Counted from the first letter of the stretch, positions 1 through 6,419 are shown. The stretch: 7,927 nt of DNA from Owenweeksia sp. TMED14 (GCA_002167805.1 NHBT01000014.1:141261-149187); one strand, 5' to 3'. Notes: a model not told the origin generated them from the letters alone. Numbers and translations: made by a program.

Positions 1-89
1 GTGCCAGTTGCGGTGCAAAAAACAAGGAAAACAGCAATTCCGGGGTGAGAGTTTCTAAAAATGTGATTCTTTGGTAGCACGTTATGCAT
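1..89 (-). CDS. N-terminus of a membrane protein, possibly DUF6427-like (partial, runs off left edge)
   Basis: Reading leftward from an ATG at 89-87, the frame stays open to the window edge and gives 29 residues. A basic/polar start containing HIFRNSHPG is followed by a hydrophobic run (IAVFLVF), as at the first membrane helix of an integral membrane protein. From memory, Bacteroidota DUF6427 proteins begin with a similar 'FR..P' motif followed directly by a hydrophobic helix, and they often sit near upp, purD and DUF6341 genes; the 57-residue protein next door fits that neighbourhood. A TATTTTTG element lies just upstream on this strand (107-100). With only 29 residues the family is a guess. 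A short signal anchor of another protein is also possible, and the exact start is uncertain. Confidence 0.45.
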   Translation of the reverse strand, partial: MHNVLPKNHIFRNSHPGIAVFLVFCTATG

Positions 90-97
90 TAAATTTG
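70..97 (+). promoter_or_regulatory. Putative Bacteroidota-type promoter for the small membrane protein
   Basis: TTTG at 70-73 and TAAATTTG at 90-97 fit the Bacteroidota -33 (TTTG) and -7 (TAnnTTTG) elements, with a 16-nt spacer that is slightly short. Transcription would start near 104, about 14 nt before the ATG at 118. The element lies over the start of the leftward gene, so the two divergent promoters overlap. Confidence 0.4.
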
Positions 98-99
98 TT

Positions 100-107
100 C
101 AAAAATA
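100..107 (-). promoter_or_regulatory. Putative -7 element for the leftward partial gene
   Basis: On the minus strand 107-100 reads TATTTTTG, a perfect TAnnTTTG -7 match. I see no convincing TTTG at the -33 position. Transcription would start very close to the ATG at 89, leaving almost no leader. It sits next to the opposing TAAATTTG at 90-97. Confidence 0.3.
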
Positions 108-117
108 ACAGTACAAT

Positions 118-291
118 ATGCCATTACGATTTTTTTTTGAAAATATACTAGGAGGGCTTTTCGAGCTAACCTTTAAAATTTTACCCATTCTGGGAAATAA
201 TATGAATTACTTTTTCATGGCCATCATAGCAGGTCTCGGGGTATATTGGTTGCTGGAGATGTTAAAGCATCAGAAAGCGGGAGAAAAGTAA
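118..291 (+). CDS. Small single-pass membrane protein, DUF6341-like (57 aa)
   Basis: The ATG at 118 opens a 57-residue frame ending in TAA at 289-291. The protein starts with an amphipathic aromatic stretch (MPLRFFFENILGGLFEL), followed by a short polar section (GNNMN), one clear membrane helix at about residues 31-47 (YFFMAIIAGLGVYWLL) and a basic tail (EMLKHQKAGEK). The order FFE...LF...P...NxMNxxFM...YWxxxxLK resembles, from memory, DUF6341, a family of short Bacteroidota proteins usually found close to upp, DUF6427 and purD genes; purD is present about 1.3 kb downstream here. Its function is unknown. It is divergent from the partial gene at the left edge, with 28 bp between the starts. 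Codons 5-7 form a run of nine T, so sequencing error or slippage there would break the frame. The coding call is fairly firm, the family call moderate. Confidence 0.65.
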   Translation: MPLRFFFENILGGLFELTFKILPILGNNMNYFFMAIIAGLGVYWLLEMLKHQKAGEK

Positions 292-320
292 TTTGAATTT
301 TACGGAGATAAATTCTTCTG

Positions 321-350
321 TTTGACCTAACAAGTATTTGAGTATATTTA
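321..350 (+). promoter_or_regulatory. Putative promoter of the TPR lipoprotein gene
   Basis: TTTG at 321-324, an 18-nt spacer and TATATTTA at 343-350 (7 of 8 to TAnnTTTG) resemble a Bacteroidota promoter. The predicted start is near 357, about 24 nt before the ATG at 381. The -7 element is embedded in the nested inverted repeats at 332-374. Confidence 0.35.
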
Positions 351-374
351 GACCTGATCTAAATTAAAATACTT
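332..374. repeat. Nested inverted repeats across the promoter/leader of the lipoprotein gene
   Basis: The outer arms AAGTATTT (332-339) and AAATACTT (367-374) are perfect 8-bp complements. Inside them ATTTAGA (346-352) and TCTAAAT (358-364) are perfect 7-bp complements around CCTGA. The centres are 2 nt apart (353 and 355). The inner dyad covers the putative -7 element and start site, so an operator or a 5' leader hairpin is possible. Chance palindromes are common in AT-rich DNA. Confidence 0.35.
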
Positions 375-380
375 AAACAC

Positions 381-1514
381 ATGAATATTAAGAAAATCAT
401 ACAAATAAGTTTATTGGTTTTTACGTTTACCGCATGTACAGAATTGTCTGAGGATGATGTTCGAGAATTTACAATTAATCATATTGAAAATCAAGTAGGT
501 TATGAAGATGCCGTTGAAGGATTTGTAAATGGACTTTCTAATGATCTTATAGCTTGGACAAACCCTGTATGGAGAAGCACTCCATATGAATATAGTACAG
601 AAGGTGTAGATGGAAGCGCATTTTATGAAGATTCCATTAAAGTAAACATTCATGACATTTATATAATGGGCAACCATGCAAATGTCTTTGGGACCATCCG
701 ATTTTACATTGATGGCGTTACTACAACCTATAGAAATTTTTCAGGTATAGTGGGTAAAGAAAATGGAGAACTAAAATGGCAGCGTTGGATTGGAGTTGAT
801 AACCAAAATTTAGCCCAAGGTTTCCTTTGGCCATCGACCGAAATTGAGGGTGGATTATCGGCATACAATGAAATGCGCAATGCAATGATGAATTTAGAAT
901 TTGAATTGGCGAAATTCATCTCTGATACACTAGTTGAAAAAGACCCAGAATGGGCTACTGCTCATTTGGGCCAAATGCAATATTATTGGGCGAAACAAGA
1001 TGATCTAAAACTCAAAGAGGTTATGGAGTTGGCATTGTCAAAATGTGAAAATGCGAGTAGAGCAGAAGAGCACTTTATAAAATCTTACACTAGAGATCGA
1101 GAAGTAGGACAACATGAGCTGGAATTAGCAATGTTACACGCGCCAGACGATCCAATGATTCGAGTATGGTATGCTTGGGGGTTAGAGGATAATAAACTTG
1201 CAATTGACATTATAAAACGTGCTTGGTGGAGACTCCCTGAACATGGTGGTGTGAATAATATGCTTGGATACAAGTACATGGCAGATGGAAACATGGAAAA
1301 AGCAAAAAAGCACTTTGAAATTTTCACAAGAGCTAATGCCGAAGTTCCAAATGGTTACGATTCTTACGGTGATTATTATATTGAAGCAGGTGAATACGAA
1401 AAAGCAAAAGAAATGTTTCTTAAGGCATACGATTTAGATAGTAATTGGATCGTGTCAAAAGAAAAAGCAGAAAGAATAGAGAAACGAATGAATCGAGTTA
1501 ACTCAGAAGAATGA
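381..1514 (+). CDS. Lipoprotein with NTF2/SnoaL-like region and C-terminal TPR repeats
   Basis: This 377-residue protein starts with a lipoprotein signal: basic MNIKK, a hydrophobic core, and a lipobox FTAC with Cys19 as the likely lipidated residue. The acidic stretch after it (TELSEDD) is compatible with Bacteroidota lipoprotein export signals, so it is probably membrane anchored and may be surface exposed. Residues about 40-138 look like an NTF2/SnoaL-type cone fold: an early helix with 'DLIAW', then beta-rich segments ending in GELKWQRWIGVD. The C-terminal half is helical. Two good TPRs are visible at about 293-320 (GYKYMADGNMEKAKKHF) and 327-354 (GDYYIEAGEYEKAKEMF), preceded by more degenerate helical repeats at about 190-290. 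The start is supported by the signal peptide directly after the ATG; there is no Shine-Dalgarno. It is probably a single-gene unit ending at the hairpin at 1537-1569. The NTF2-like assignment is by pattern only, and the substrate or partner is unknown. Confidence 0.85.
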   Translation: MNIKKIIQISLLVFTFTACTELSEDDVREFTINHIENQVGYEDAVEGFVNGLSNDLIAWTNPVWRSTPYEYSTEGVDGSAFYEDSIKVNIHDIYIMGNHANVFGTIRFYIDGVTTTYRNFSGIVGKENGELKWQRWIGVDNQNLAQGFLWPSTEIEGGLSAYNEMRNAMMNLEFELAKFISDTLVEKDPEWATAHLGQMQYYWAKQDDLKLKEVMELALSKCENASRAEEHFIKSYTRDREVGQHELELAMLHAPDDPMIRVWYAWGLEDNKLAIDIIKRAWWRLPEHGGVNNMLGYKYMADGNMEKAKKHFEIFTRANAEVPNGYDSYGDYYIEAGEYEKAKEMFLKAYDLDSNWIVSKEKAERIEKRMNRVNSEE

Positions 1515-1536
1515 TTTCCAAGTTACTTTAAATTAC

Positions 1537-1569
1537 AAAAAGCCTTGCTCAATTTAAGCAAGGCTTTTT
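1537..1569. terminator. Bidirectional intrinsic terminator between lipoprotein gene and purD
   Basis: AAAAAGCCTTGCT (1537-1549) pairs perfectly with AGCAAGGCTTTTT (1557-1569) across a 7-nt loop. The stem has a GC-rich core and ends in a T run when read rightward; read leftward it also ends in a T run (complement of 1540-1537). It lies 22 nt after the lipoprotein stop and touches the last base of the purD stop codon, so it can serve both convergent genes. Confidence 0.85.
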
Positions 1570-2855
1570 TATTTAATCCCTAAATCTTTACCAATATCTG
1601 CCCTGTAGTATTCTCCCTCAAATTCAATTGATTTCAAGGAGCTGTATGCTTTATCTCTAGCCACAGATGGCTCTTTATGAAGTCCAGTTACACAGAAAAC
1701 GCGGCCTCCATCAGTGACGATTTCATTTTCCATCAACTTTGTTCCTGCCTGAAATACGATTGTATCCTTTTGATTCTGTTTATCAATCTCTTTTATTACA
1801 ATCCCTTTCATGTATTTGCCAGGATAGCCTTTACTGACCTTCATGACGGTAATTGCAGTCTCTTCTTTAACCTTTAATGGTCGTGTGATTATTCGTTTTT
1901 CTGCTGTCTCTTTTAAAATCTCCAGAAGGTCCTCATCAATCCTAGGCAAAACAGCCTCAGTCTCTGGATCACCCATTCGACAATTATATTCTATGACTTT
2001 AACACCCTTTTTAGTATGAATAAGACCAAAGAAAATAAAACCCACATATTCTATTTTATCTTTCGATAAACCCAAAATAGTGGGTTCAATTATTTTATGC
2101 TTCACTTCGTTAAGAATTGACTCGGATATAAATGGCACTGGAGATACCGCCCCCATTCCGCCTGTGTTCAAACCTTTATCTCCCTCTCCTATTCGCTTAT
2201 AATCTTTTGCTTCTGGAAGAAGTAAATACCCATTACCATCCGTTAAAACAAATATGGAAAACTCGATCCCTTCTAGAAATTCTTCTACAACAACTTTTGA
2301 AGAAGCTTCTCCAAACTTCTCATCAAGAAGCATTTCCTTGACTTCCTCTTTTGCATGGTTTAAATCATTATGAATTACCACACCCTTTCCTCCCGCAAGG
2401 CCATCCGCCTTCAAAACATAGGGTTTATGAATCTCATTTAAATGTTCAATAGCTTCTGAAAGTTGATCTTTTCGGAAAGTTTTATGATCTGCTGTAGGTA
2501 TACTGTGACGCTGCATAAATTTTTTTGAAAAATCTTTACTCCCTTCGAGGCCTGCGCCTTTTTTCTTAGGGCCAATAAAGTATATTTCAGATAAAGCTTT
2601 GGTGTCTGAAAAATAATCTGCTAAGCCTTTTACTAAAGGGTCTTCAGGCCCAACGATAACCATGTCAATAGAAAATTTTATGCAAAACTCTCTTACTTTA
2701 TCAAAATCCTTCCAATTTAAATCTATTTGATCCCCATATTTCATAACCCCTGGGTTACCTGGAGCTACGTATAGCTTTTTTAATAACTGACTCTTAGAAA
2801 TTTTCCATGCCAATGCAGATTCACGTCCCCCAGAACCAAATAATAATACATTCAT
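1569..2855 (-). CDS. purD: Phosphoribosylamine--glycine ligase (GAR synthetase)
   Basis: The 428-residue protein has full family length. PurD joins 5-phosphoribosylamine and glycine using ATP to give glycinamide ribonucleotide, the second step of de novo purine synthesis in the cytoplasm. The N-domain (about 1-101) starts with the GSGGRE loop (7-12) and contains APGNPG (31-36) and VGPEDPLVKG (68-77). The ATP-grasp region carries KADGLAGGKGVV (149-160), the lid and NTGGMGAVSP (230-239), and the metal-binding end EYNCRMGDPETE (289-300). The C-domain (about 325-424) has SKGYPGKYMKG (341-351) and TDGGRVFCVTG (381-391). One oddity is Ser13 where most PurD proteins I recall have His (GGREHA). The ATG at 2855 puts GSGGRE at the usual distance from the N-terminus. 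It is monocistronic here, divergent from the symporter gene and convergent with the lipoprotein gene. No purine riboswitch is visible upstream. Confidence 0.97.
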   Translation of the reverse strand: MNVLLFGSGGRESALAWKISKSQLLKKLYVAPGNPGVMKYGDQIDLNWKDFDKVREFCIKFSIDMVIVGPEDPLVKGLADYFSDTKALSEIYFIGPKKKGAGLEGSKDFSKKFMQRHSIPTADHKTFRKDQLSEAIEHLNEIHKPYVLKADGLAGGKGVVIHNDLNHAKEEVKEMLLDEKFGEASSKVVVEEFLEGIEFSIFVLTDGNGYLLLPEAKDYKRIGEGDKGLNTGGMGAVSPVPFISESILNEVKHKIIEPTILGLSKDKIEYVGFIFFGLIHTKKGVKVIEYNCRMGDPETEAVLPRIDEDLLEILKETAEKRIITRPLKVKEETAITVMKVSKGYPGKYMKGIVIKEIDKQNQKDTIVFQAGTKLMENEIVTDGGRVFCVTGLHKEPSVARDKAYSSLKSIEFEGEYYRADIGKDLGIK

Positions 2856-2871
2856 TTTTTTCTATTTATAT

Positions 2872-2879
2872 CAAAAATA
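2872..2879 (-). promoter_or_regulatory. Putative -7 element for purD
   Basis: On the minus strand 2879-2872 reads TATTTTTG, a perfect match to the Bacteroidota TAnnTTTG element, 16 nt before the purD ATG. The -33 position has only a weak TTCG at 2904-2901 (21-nt spacer), so the promoter rests on the -7 motif. Confidence 0.35.
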
Positions 2880-2905
2880 CGACGTTAAAAATTCTTATCT
2901 CGAAG

Positions 2906-2931
2906 TTGATTTTTTTCTTTAAATAGTTTTA
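2906..2931 (+). promoter_or_regulatory. Weak candidate promoter for the symporter-photolyase unit
   Basis: TTG at 2906-2908 and TAGTTTTA at 2924-2931 (7 of 8 to TAnnTTTG) could form a promoter, but the 15-nt spacer is short. This AT-rich 95-bp divergent region (2856-2950) must hold the promoters of both purD and the symporter. No clear operator or structured leader is seen. Confidence 0.2.
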
Positions 2932-2950
2932 AAATATTTAATTAAAGATT

Positions 2951-4858
2951 ATGAACTTCACGTATCTTTTGAATGTGAATTCTATCGAACTAGAGAAAAT
3001 TGATATTGTAATAATTTTTGCAATACTCGCAATAATTATTTCCTTAGGAATTTGGGTTGGGCAGCGTTCAAAAAAATCATTAGAAGGATTTTTTCTTGGA
3101 GGCAGAAATATTCCATGGGCTCTTGCAGGGTTATCTATGGTCGCAACTACTTTCGCTGCTGATACTCCATTAGCAGTTACTGAAATAATAGGTATGAATG
3201 GCGTTTCTGGTAATTGGATATGGTGGAATTTACTTGCTGGAGGAATGCTTACATCAATTGTATTTTCTCCTCTGTGGCGAAAAGCAGGTGTTGTAACCGA
3301 AGCAGAATTAATTGAATTAAGGTATTCGGGTAAACCTGCATTTTTCCTTCGTCTATTTCGTGCAATTTATCTTGGTTTTTTTATCAACATTTTAATTCTG
3401 GGATGGGTTCATCTTGCGATGATATCCGTTCTTGAGGGTTTATTTGGCATTTCGTATGAATACTCTTTGGGAATAACAACCCTGATAACCTTATTAGTAG
3501 CTATTTATGCTGCTCTTTCAGGACTACTAGGTGTAGTTGTGACGGATGCGCTGCAATTTATAATAGCCATGATAGGGAGTATCGCCCTCGCCATATTTGT
3601 TATTCAATCAGAAGAAGTCGGCGGACTTTCTGGATTAAAATCATCCCTTTCAGAAAATCAAATAAACTTCTTCCCTCGATTTACAAGCGATAATTCATAT
3701 GGTTTTACAATTGGAATCGGTGCATTTTTCGCATACTTTGGAATGATGTGGTGGAGCACCTGGTATCCCGGTGCGGAGCCTGGTGGAGGGGGGTATATTG
3801 CACAAAGAATAATGAGCTCAAAAAATGAGTCCCACGCAATAGGAGCAACTTTACTTTTCAATTTTGCACATTATGCTTTGAGGCCATGGCCATGGATTTT
3901 AGTCGGTTTAGCAGCATTGTCACTTTTTAATGTTGAAACCCATACCCCAGTTGAGCTAAAAAAAGAATTACAACAGGTAAGAGCCATGGATGGATATTCA
4001 CCAAAATGGCTTTCGGGCGAAGCCAGTCCAAGTAAATTTTCAGATGCAACTAAAGTTTTAATCGTTCGAGAAGGGCTAAGAAAGTTTGCAGTAAATAATC
4101 CAAGACTTGCAGAAGCCATAAATTATGAGATTAATCCTAGATTTGGATATATATATGCTATGAAACACTACCTACCAAAAGGTTGGATGGGTTTAATGTT
4201 AGTAGCCTTCTTTAGCGCCTATATGAGCACAATTTCGACACAATTAAATTGGGGTGCGTCTTATTTAATTAATGATGTTTGGCTTCGAATAAAAAAGAAA
4301 CCTGCAAAAGATAAAGCCATCATTCAAAATAGCAGATGGCTTCTATTAATTTTAGCTCTTTTGAGTCTTTTAGTTTCTACACAAATAGAAAGTATATCTG
4401 GTGTGTGGAAATTTATCATGGAGTGTGGTGCTGGACTAGGCTTAGTATTAATTTTAAGATGGTTTTGGGGAAGGATTAATGCTTGGGTAGAAATAACAGC
4501 TACTATAACACCATTCATTGGATACGCTATTTCCAGATATTTTTTTCATCTTGAGTTTCCTCATTCGTTTTTTTTTACTGTAAGCTTGACAACCCTTTCA
4601 TGGTTAGTCGTTTTATTTTGCACGAAAGAATCAAAACAATGGGGAAATTTTAAATCACAAGTATTTAAAAATGAAACTACCTCAATAAGTGTTCTATTGT
4701 TTAGATGGGTTCTTGCTGTAATTTCAGCTTATTCACTTCTATTTGGTATTGGTTCATCTTTACTGCATGGAACTCTTGAGTCCATACTATACTTTATTTC
4801 ATCAATTATAAGCGCTTTACTATTAATTAAAAGTTATAAAAAAACAATCTATACTTGA
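2951..4858 (+). CDS. Sodium:solute symporter family (SLC5/SSS) permease
   Basis: This 635-residue inner-membrane protein shows about 14 hydrophobic segments, roughly at 17-37, 53-72, 88-106, 133-163, 170-192, 200-218, 248-270, 297-325, 411-430, 463-477, 485-503, 513-530, 540-557 and 580-626 (probably two in the last). SSS signatures include FFLGGRNIPW (47-56) before the unwound first core helix, AADTPLAVTE (69-78), and AYMSTISTQLNWGASYLIND (423-442), where the Ser/Thr residues of the Na2 sodium site are expected. It would use the sodium gradient to import a solute. Substrates vary widely in this family (sugars, acids, amino acids, vitamins), and none can be read from the sequence. A hydrophilic loop of about 80 residues (326-409) between the helices at 297-325 and 411-430 is longer than I expect. 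The gene ends in TGA 4 nt before the photolyase ATG, so the two are very probably co-transcribed. The start is the first ATG and is followed by a short amphipathic N-terminus. Confidence 0.92.
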   Translation: MNFTYLLNVNSIELEKIDIVIIFAILAIIISLGIWVGQRSKKSLEGFFLGGRNIPWALAGLSMVATTFAADTPLAVTEIIGMNGVSGNWIWWNLLAGGMLTSIVFSPLWRKAGVVTEAELIELRYSGKPAFFLRLFRAIYLGFFINILILGWVHLAMISVLEGLFGISYEYSLGITTLITLLVAIYAALSGLLGVVVTDALQFIIAMIGSIALAIFVIQSEEVGGLSGLKSSLSENQINFFPRFTSDNSYGFTIGIGAFFAYFGMMWWSTWYPGAEPGGGGYIAQRIMSSKNESHAIGATLLFNFAHYALRPWPWILVGLAALSLFNVETHTPVELKKELQQVRAMDGYSPKWLSGEASPSKFSDATKVLIVREGLRKFAVNNPRLAEAINYEINPRFGYIYAMKHYLPKGWMGLMLVAFFSAYMSTISTQLNWGASYLINDVWLRIKKKPAKDKAIIQNSRWLLLILALLSLLVSTQIESISGVWKFIMECGAGLGLVLILRWFWGRINAWVEITATITPFIGYAISRYFFHLEFPHSFFFTVSLTTLSWLVVLFCTKESKQWGNFKSQVFKNETTSISVLLFRWVLAVISAYSLLFGIGSSLLHGTLESILYFISSIISALLLIKSYKKTIYT

Positions 4859-4862
4859 TTAA

Positions 4863-6344
4863 ATGAATACCATAAATATTGTTTTTCCTCATCAACTATT
4901 CAAGGAAAACCCTCTCATTGAAAAAGAAGGTGAGTTTTACTTAGTTGAAGAACCTTTATATTTTCAATACTTCAAGTTCCATGTTCAGAAATTAATCTTA
5001 CATAGATCTTCCATGAAGTTCTATCATGAGTTTTTATTAAAAAAGAACAAAAATGTAAATTATTTGGACTTTTCAGATTTAAATTCTGACATACGAAAAT
5101 TAATTCCTTATTTAAAAAAACAAGGTTGTCAAAAAATAAACTACATAGATACAAATGATAACTATCTAGAGAGAAGGCTCAGTCAAACAGCGAAAAATCA
5201 AAAAATTCAGTTGCACAAAACTGTAAGTCCCATGTTTTTAAACTCATCTCTTGATTTAAAAACATTTTTTGATTCAAAAAAGAAAAAATTCTATCAAACC
5301 TCTTTCTATATAAGTCAAAGAAAAAAATTAAAAATTTTAATAGATTCTGGAGATAGTCCCGTAGGAGGGAAATGGAGCTTTGATACAGAGAATAGAAAAA
5401 AATATCCAAAAGAAAAAGCCCCTCCAAAAGTTGCTGAATTAGCTGTAGATCATTTATTTCAAGAAGCATCAAGCTATGTTCAAAAAAATTTTAAATCCAA
5501 TCCTGGAATATTTACCGATAAACCCATTTATCCGCATAATCATGAATTAGCAGATGAGTGGTTAGAACTATTCCTAAAAAATAGATTGTCGGATTTCGGC
5601 ACTTATGAGGATGCAATCGTTCAAAATGAGTTTTTTTTAAATCATAGTGTTTTATCCCCACTTCTTAATTGTGGATTAATTACACCTGAACAAATCATAA
5701 ATAAAGTTTTGCTGTTTCAAGATAAATATCCTTTAAACTCAATTGAAGGATTTATAAGGCAAATCATCGGCTGGAGAGAATTTATTAGAGGGATTTACAA
5801 TGTAAAAGGAAGTGTTGAACGAACCACTAACTTTTTCAGATTTAATAGGAAGATTCCTTCATCTTTTTATGATGGAACTACAGGGATTTTACCCGTGGAT
5901 ATTACAATAAAAAAAGTTCAAAAAACAGCTTATAATCACCACATAGAAAGACTTATGGTAATTGGCAACTTTATGATGTTATGCGAATTTGATCCCGATG
6001 AAGTTTATAGATGGTTTATGGAACATTATGTCGATGCTTATGATTGGGTTATGGTACCTAATGTTTATGGGATGAGTCAATTCGCTGACGGAGGTTTAAT
6101 GTCTTCAAAGCCTTACATATCAAGTAGCAATTATCTAAAAAAAATGAGTGATTTTCCTGATGGGGATTGGAGACAGATTTGGGATGGCTTGTATTGGAGA
6201 TTTATAGATTTAAATAGAGAATTATTTAATAAAAATATACGAATGAAATTTATGGTTAATATGTTAGATAAAATGACCCCTGAGAAAAAGGAATCCCATT
6301 TTAAAATCGCAAAATCATACTTGTCTAAATTGGATCAGTCCTGA
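4863..6344 (+). CDS. Cryptochrome/photolyase family protein of the bacterial (6-4)/CryPro type, lacking Fe-S cysteines
   Basis: The 493-residue protein matches the deoxyribodipyrimidine photolyase-related group (FeS-BCP/CryPro, e.g. Agrobacterium PhrB), flavoproteins that use light to repair (6-4) photoproducts or to signal. The N-terminal antenna-type domain opens with NIVFPHQLF (5-13) and has HRSSMKFY (47-54). The helical FAD domain contains SVLSPLLNCGLITPEQ (262-277), EGFIRQIIGWREFIRGIY (295-312), AYNHHIERLMVIGNFMML (356-373) with the catalytic-type His359-His360, and WVMVPNVYGMSQFADGG (395-411). From memory of PhrB, the cluster ligands Cys350, 438, 441 and 454 align here to Pro344, Pro432, Asp435 and about Gln438, and the cluster loop is ten residues shorter (FPDGDWRQIWDGLYW, 431-445). 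The only cysteines are 89, 270 and 374, none at a ligand site. The protein is otherwise complete. It lies 4 nt after the symporter gene, with no Shine-Dalgarno, so translational coupling is likely. Repair versus photoreceptor role cannot be decided. Confidence 0.92.
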   Translation: MNTINIVFPHQLFKENPLIEKEGEFYLVEEPLYFQYFKFHVQKLILHRSSMKFYHEFLLKKNKNVNYLDFSDLNSDIRKLIPYLKKQGCQKINYIDTNDNYLERRLSQTAKNQKIQLHKTVSPMFLNSSLDLKTFFDSKKKKFYQTSFYISQRKKLKILIDSGDSPVGGKWSFDTENRKKYPKEKAPPKVAELAVDHLFQEASSYVQKNFKSNPGIFTDKPIYPHNHELADEWLELFLKNRLSDFGTYEDAIVQNEFFLNHSVLSPLLNCGLITPEQIINKVLLFQDKYPLNSIEGFIRQIIGWREFIRGIYNVKGSVERTTNFFRFNRKIPSSFYDGTTGILPVDITIKKVQKTAYNHHIERLMVIGNFMMLCEFDPDEVYRWFMEHYVDAYDWVMVPNVYGMSQFADGGLMSSKPYISSSNYLKKMSDFPDGDWRQIWDGLYWRFIDLNRELFNKNIRMKFMVNMLDKMTPEKKESHFKIAKSYLSKLDQS

Positions 6345-6389
6345 TTTTAGCCTTTAATTCTCAACTTATGATAATCATAACAAAAGAAT

Positions 6390-6419
6390 AAAAAACCCAC
6401 TCAAACAGGTGGGTTTTTT
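6390..6419. terminator. Bidirectional intrinsic terminator between photolyase gene and tRNA-Ala
   Basis: AAAAAACCCAC (6390-6400) pairs perfectly with GTGGGTTTTTT (6409-6419) across an 8-nt loop, with T runs in both directions. It lies 45 nt after the photolyase stop. Read leftward it begins 2 nt after the tRNA discriminator base, so it also ends the tRNA transcript. Confidence 0.85.

Noticed and set aside
3..74. Rightward open frame at the left edge (third frame) that could be the tail of an upstream gene
   Set aside because: It is only 24 codons before a TAG, low in complexity, and lies opposite the leftward frame that shows a plausible membrane-protein start; a shadow frame is more likely.
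295..315. GAATTT/AAATTC inverted repeat after the small membrane protein gene
   Set aside because: The stem is only 6 bp and AT-rich, with a 9-nt loop and no following T run; too weak to call a terminator.
1677..2341. Open frames on the plus strand opposite purD
   Set aside because: They are antisense to a well-conserved PurD reading frame and show no recognisable protein features.
2856..2950. Possible riboswitch or structured leader for purD or the symporter
   Set aside because: The region is AT-rich, only 95 bp long, with no long complementary arms or conserved purine- or other aptamer-like core; both leaders would be short.
5889..6344. Reading the missing cysteines as the result of a frameshift or truncation in the photolyase gene
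   Set aside because: The frame is continuous through LYWRFIDLNRE, which aligns with the family after the cluster loop, and the C-terminus is present; the loop is replaced, not disrupted.
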